From Flavobacterium bizetiae (lineage in GTDB: Bacteria > Bacteroidota > Bacteroidia > Flavobacteriales > Flavobacteriaceae): DNA of 64,000 bases. Made by a program: the position numbers and the translations under genes. Where the stretch lies: positions 31,753 to 95,752 of the forward strand of contig NZ_CADCSU010000125.1 in NCBI RefSeq assembly GCF_902804475.1, given 5' to 3'. Numbering within the stretch: position 1 is the stretch's first letter; the number at the start of each line of letters is the position of its first letter. Shown piece after piece: positions 60,566 through 64,000 of this stretch. A model generated the notes under the pieces. That model made no database searches. It saw nothing but the letters and a program-made list of their open reading frames with translations, and was not told where the DNA came from.

Positions 60566-60573
60566 TACTTTTG
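60566..60573 (+). promoter_or_regulatory. Candidate -7 box TACTTTTG for the TonB receptor
   Basis: Exact TAnnTTTG match 40 bases before the ATG at 60614. No -33 TTG at normal spacing. No Fur-box-like palindrome seen next to it. Confidence 0.5.
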
Positions 60574-60613
60574 CATTTTTAAAATACTAGTAAAAGTTTA
60601 GCCCCCCGTTCTC

Positions 60614-62818
60614 ATGAGATTATTATTTGTTCTTGGAATTTTTATTTTATCCTTTTCCGTAAATGCACAGTCTGTAAATGGCGTTATTACAGATACCAAC
60701 GGAAAGCCTCTCGAAGAGGTTTTAATTCACAATCTTTTTTCGAAAACACATGCCCACAGCGATAGTAACGGGAAATTTACTATCGAAAACAGTAAACCCG
60801 AAGACAGTTTACAAATCACCAAACAAGGTTTTATTACTGAAAATATTAAAATCCTGACCAACGATTTACTTACAATTTCTCTCGAAGAAAAACCTTTTTT
60901 ACTTGAAGAGGTCAAGATTACCAATAACCTGAAATACCTGAATACGATTTCTAAAATAGATTTAGAAATTCAGCCTATCTCGAATTCGCAGGATTTAATG
61001 CGCAAAGTTCCGGGGCTTTTTATTGGACAGCATGCCGGAGGAGGAAAAGCAGAACAAATTTTCCTGAGAGGATTTGACTGTGACCACGGAACAGATATTA
61101 GCGTATCTGTAGACGGAATGCCTGTAAATATGGTTTCTCATGGCCATGGTCAGGGATATGCCGATCTTCATTTTGTGATTCCGGAAACTGTTGATAATAT
61201 CGATTTTGACAAAGGTGCATATTTTGCAGATAAAGGCGATTTTACTACTGCAGGCTATATTGCTTTCAACACTAAAAAAGCTTTAAAAAACAGCTCCGTA
61301 TCTTTTGAATTGGGACAGTTTGATACCTACAGAACTGTTGCTCTATTCAATTTATTAAATACTGAAAATCAATCGGCTTATTTTGCCGGAGAATACATGA
61401 TGACAGATGGTTATTTTGATGCTCCGCAAAACTTTAACCGTATTAATTTATTTGGAAAATATTCTGCTAAAATTAATAACGGAGATCAGCTTGCCATTTC
61501 TGTATCGCATTTTAAAAGTCAATGGGATGCGAGCGGACAAATTCCGGATCGTGCGGTAAATAGCGGTATGATTTCGCATTTCGGTGCCATTGATTCTAAT
61601 GAAGGAGGAAATACTTCAAGATCGAACATCAACCTTCAATACGATTCGAAAATTGATGATTATTCTCAAATTAAAAATACGGCTTATATAAGCAAATACG
61701 ATTTTGAATTGTTCTCGAATTTTACCTTTTTCCTAAACGATCCTGTAAATGGCGATCAGATCAGACAAAGAGATAATAGAACCATTGTAGGTTTCCAGTC
61801 TGAATATGATCGTAAAATCGATGATCAATGGAGTTTTAAAATTGGGGCAGGATTACGAAATGACAACAACAAAGGTCTGGAATTATCGCATACCGTAAAC
61901 CGCAAAACTGTTTTAGAATATTTAAGTCTTGGAGATGTAAACCAGACTAATCTTTTCTCTTATGCCAGCGCTGATTTTACAACAGGAAAATGGCTTATTA
62001 ATACTGGATTGCGTTTAGATTATTTTAAATTTGGTTACGAAGATCAATTGGCACCAACGTATAGCAATCAAACTCAGACAAAAGCAATTGTAAGCCCTAA
62101 ACTGAACTTTTTGTATACTCAGGATAACACTTTACAATATTTCTTAAAATTAGGAAAAGGATTTCATAGTAATGATGCCCGTGTGGTTGTGGCTCAAAAA
62201 GGTCAAAAAATCCTTCCTGAAACTTATGGAGGAGATTTGGGAATTAACTGGAAACCGTTCCCGAGAATGATCATCAATTCGGCACTTTGGTATTTATATC
62301 TGGCACAGGAATTTGTATATGTAGGAGATGAAGCCGTTGTAGAACCAAGCGGAAAAACTGCCCGTAAAGGTTTTGATTTTGGTTTAAGATATCAATTTAC
62401 CAATTGGTTATTCTGGAATACTGATTATACCTACACACACGCCCGTTCTATAGATGAACCAAAAGGACAGGATTATTTGCCTCTTGCGCCTGTTCATACG
62501 TTAACAAGCGGACTTTCGGTGAAGAATTTAAAAGGATTCTCAGGAAGTTTAAGAACTCGTTTTTTAGGAGACCGTCCTGCTAATGAAGATAACTCTGTAG
62601 TTGCAAAAGGGTATTGCATTACTGATTTCTCTGTAAATTATCAGATTAAGAAAGTTTCGATTGGTATTAACATCGATAATATTTTTGATACTAAATGGAA
62701 AGAAACTCAATTCTTAACCGAAACAAGATTAGCCAATGAAACGGAACCTGTAGACGAAATACATTTTACTGCCGGAACTCCTTTTAATGCACGATTAATT
62801 CTGAAATATAGCTGGTAA
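60614..62818 (+). CDS. TonB-dependent receptor, His-rich plug
   Basis: 734 residues. Signal peptide MRLLFVLGIFILSFSVNAQ. Residues 20-100 form a carboxypeptidase-regulatory-like domain (SVNGVITDTNGKPLEEV, DSNGKF). The plug includes FLRGFDCDHGTDISVSVDGMPVNMVSHGHGQGYADLHFVIPE, rich in His and Asp, and the barrel covers about 215-734, ending ARLILKYSW. An outer-membrane transporter for a TonB-energised substrate. The HGHGQGYADLH segment and HAHSD near residue 50 hint at a metal, but the substrate is unproved. No SusD partner is present, so a glycan role is unlikely. Confidence 0.93.
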   Translation: MRLLFVLGIFILSFSVNAQSVNGVITDTNGKPLEEVLIHNLFSKTHAHSDSNGKFTIENSKPEDSLQITKQGFITENIKILTNDLLTISLEEKPFLLEEVKITNNLKYLNTISKIDLEIQPISNSQDLMRKVPGLFIGQHAGGGKAEQIFLRGFDCDHGTDISVSVDGMPVNMVSHGHGQGYADLHFVIPETVDNIDFDKGAYFADKGDFTTAGYIAFNTKKALKNSSVSFELGQFDTYRTVALFNLLNTENQSAYFAGEYMMTDGYFDAPQNFNRINLFGKYSAKINNGDQLAISVSHFKSQWDASGQIPDRAVNSGMISHFGAIDSNEGGNTSRSNINLQYDSKIDDYSQIKNTAYISKYDFELFSNFTFFLNDPVNGDQIRQRDNRTIVGFQSEYDRKIDDQWSFKIGAGLRNDNNKGLELSHTVNRKTVLEYLSLGDVNQTNLFSYASADFTTGKWLINTGLRLDYFKFGYEDQLAPTYSNQTQTKAIVSPKLNFLYTQDNTLQYFLKLGKGFHSNDARVVVAQKGQKILPETYGGDLGINWKPFPRMIINSALWYLYLAQEFVYVGDEAVVEPSGKTARKGFDFGLRYQFTNWLFWNTDYTYTHARSIDEPKGQDYLPLAPVHTLTSGLSVKNLKGFSGSLRTRFLGDRPANEDNSVVAKGYCITDFSVNYQIKKVSIGINIDNIFDTKWKETQFLTETRLANETEPVDEIHFTAGTPFNARLILKYSW

Positions 62819-62842
62819 GCACAGTATTTCATTCTAAAATAT

Positions 62843-62895
62843 AAAAACCAAGTATTGAATGTTTCTTATGCGAAACTTCGATACTTGGTTTTTTA
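62843..62895 (+). terminator. Intrinsic terminator after the TonB receptor
   Basis: AAAAACCAAGTAT and further pairing to GAAAC form a long stem that closes with ATACTTGGTTTTTT and a T run, 25 bases after the stop. Confidence 0.85.
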
Positions 62896-62931
62896 TTTAG
62901 TCTCTACGGGACAAATTCTGCCTTGCCTTTA

Positions 62932-63064
62932 TTTTTTTCTACCAATATTTAATCTCTACGAAATATTCATTTAAATTAAATATGCTGATCTTTAATTTTA
63001 ATTCACAGATCAAAATCTTTGTAATAAGCTACTCCTTTAGGAGTTAAATATTGGTAGAAAAAAT
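62932..63064. repeat. Inverted-repeat element (TTCTACCAATATTTAA arms)
   Basis: TTTTTTCTACCAATATTTAA (about 62933-62952) pairs with TTAAATATTGGTAGAAAAAA (63044-63063) across about 90 bases. The inside has no open frame. No related copy elsewhere in the window. Confidence 0.6.
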
Positions 63065-63118
63065 CAATAATGTTATATCAAAAAAATCTTTCGCTAAAGC
63101 GAAAGATCGCAAAGGTTT

Positions 63119-63217
63119 TGTCATTGACGAAGGAGAAATCACACTAGAAACTCCACAATCAAAATCGCCAATCTTTGCCGAAGAACGAGTGTGATTTCTC
63201 CTTCGTCGAAATGACAA
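63119..63217. repeat. REP-like inverted repeat (GTCATTGACGAAGGAGAAATC type)
   Basis: TGTCATTGACGAAGGAGAAA pairs with TTTCTCCTTCGTCGAAATGACA across a 55-base spacer. A diverged relative of the 2464 and 56638 families. Confidence 0.75.
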
Positions 63218-63267
63218 TATTCTGTTGAATTAAGCCTCAATTAAGATTATACTCTGAATCTCAAACA

Positions 63268-63300
63268 AAAAAGCATAGTAATTAAACTATGCTTTTTAAT
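63268..63300. terminator. Terminator of the truncated dapA-family gene
   Basis: AAAAAGCATAGT pairs with ACTATGCTTTTT around an 8-base loop. It lies 17 bases beyond the stop of the minus-strand gene. Confidence 0.8.
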
Positions 63301-63316
63301 CCAATATTTATTTTAA

Positions 63317-63886
63317 TTACTTAACCAACTTCAGAATACGATCTAGTTCGGTTATCTCATTTTCTGTAAGCGGCTGCAAAGGTTTTCTTAAATGTCCGCC
63401 TTCTATTCCCTGCAGCTGCAATCCTGATTTGATGGCTCTTGGTAATCCTTTTTCGACTATAAAACGCAACAAATCGATTTGCTTGTAGAATATTTTTTGA
63501 GCTCCCTGAAGATCATTATTCTGAATAGCATTGTACAAAGCAATGTTGAGTTCCGGAATTAAATTAGGCGCTGCGGTGCACCAACCAATCGCTCCTGCCG
63601 CAAAAGCCGAAAGCGACAACGGATTAGAACCGTTATAAAATGCTATCGAATCTCCTAATTCTTTCTTGAGGTAATGCATTCGCTGAACATCTCCTGTACT
63701 TTCCTTAATCATAGTGACATTAGGGATTTCGAGAATTCTCTTTAATAATTTTGGCGACATATCTACTCCTGCTGTAGCCGGATTATTGTACGCCATAATT
63801 GGGATCGAAATTTGTTTGGCAACTGCATCGTAGTGTTTTACAATTTCATCATCACTCAATTTCCAATAACTCATCGGGATAATCAT
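63317..63886 (-). pseudogene. DapA/NanA-family lyase, 5' end missing
   Basis: 189 residues, only the C-terminal two-thirds of a (beta/alpha)8 lyase whose usual length is about 300. The Tyr in IMAYNNPA and the Schiff-base Lys in VTMIKESTGD are kept. Homology begins abruptly at GATAVMIIPMSYWK, and the frame then runs into a stop near 63906. The N-terminal GGTGE-type substrate loop is absent, so the protein should be inactive. The missing 110 or so residues may lie past base 64000 after an insertion, or be deleted. Confidence 0.75.
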
Positions 63887-63908
63887 TACCGCTGTAGCTC
63901 CTAGTCAT

Positions 63909-63939
63909 GGTCGGAAGATTATTCTTCCGGCCTTTTTTG
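63909..63939 (+). terminator. Hairpin at the truncation point
   Basis: GGTCGGAAGA pairs with TCTTCCGGCC around a 4-base loop and is followed by TTTTTT on the + strand. It lies within 10 bases of where the dapA-family homology ends. The last 60 bases of the window are AT-rich and show nothing else. Confidence 0.7.
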
Positions 63940-64000
63940 TTTTATACTTTAAAAAAAAATGTTTTTATTTATTTTATTTAACACGAATTTTCTTGTTTAA

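Noticed and set aside
1..64000. CRISPR arrays, tRNA, rRNA, transposase genes
   Set aside because: Scanned by eye; no regularly spaced repeats of CRISPR type, no tRNA cloverleaf, no transposase motif seen. A tRNAscan or Infernal run could overturn this.

Overview
The window is a stretch of a low-GC Bacteroidetes chromosome, almost certainly a Flavobacterium. The evidence is the gliding and type IX secretion locus gldK-gldL-gldM-gldN-gldO in the order known from F. johnsoniae, many -7 promoter boxes of the Bacteroidetes form TAnnTTTG, the near absence of Shine-Dalgarno sequences, a TonB-dependent receptor with a carboxypeptidase-like N-terminal domain, and many Flavobacterium-style palindromic repeats between genes. 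I saw no tRNA, rRNA, CRISPR array, intact transposase or prophage.

Layout. 1-4733: a truncated secreted protein, a lipid kinase and an App1-type phosphatidate phosphatase transcribed divergently, and an ABC-F ATPase. 4987-19222: one long minus-strand run of 18 genes, a Ter (tellurite/chemical stress) system. It holds five TerD-type proteins, a TelA-type protein, three TerY-type vWA proteins, a PP2C phosphatase, a protein-kinase-like protein, a phosphoribosyltransferase and a HAD phosphatase, a TerC membrane protein and four proteins I cannot assign. 19523-31029: a DUF983 protein, a FAD oxidoreductase, gldKLMNO, an arginase-fold protein with lost metal ligands, and topA. 31553-40814: miaB, a GxxExxY relic, a sigma-54 activator, lptE, a repeat-rich TPR protein, secG, groES-groEL and a nucleotide phosphodiesterase. 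41074-54767: SDR/AraC pair, a SulP transporter, a LytS/LytR two-component pair facing a beta-barrel protein, a sulfatase and small unknowns. 55030-64000: DUF3754, Mpo1-like, methyltransferase, lipoprotein, membrane protein, TonB receptor and a 5'-truncated DapA-family gene.

How the genes work together. The Ter block is the most system-like part. From published comparative genomics of Ter systems, TerD proteins bind calcium, TerY/PP2C/kinase form a phosphorylation-controlled triad, TerC is an integral membrane partner, and PRTase/HAD enzymes are proposed to make a nucleotide-like metabolite. The tight spacing (often 2-20 bases, several start/stop overlaps) supports co-expression. The gld genes encode the T9SS motor (GldL, GldM) and periplasmic ring (GldK, GldN/GldO). 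The LytS/LytR pair has two 15-bp direct repeats placed just upstream of the promoter of the divergent beta-barrel gene, so that gene is a likely target.

Limits. Family calls rest on reading motifs by eye. Starts were reassigned where the longest frame began with TTG inside a promoter box or ahead of a good ATG and signal peptide. Repeat families were matched only inside this window.
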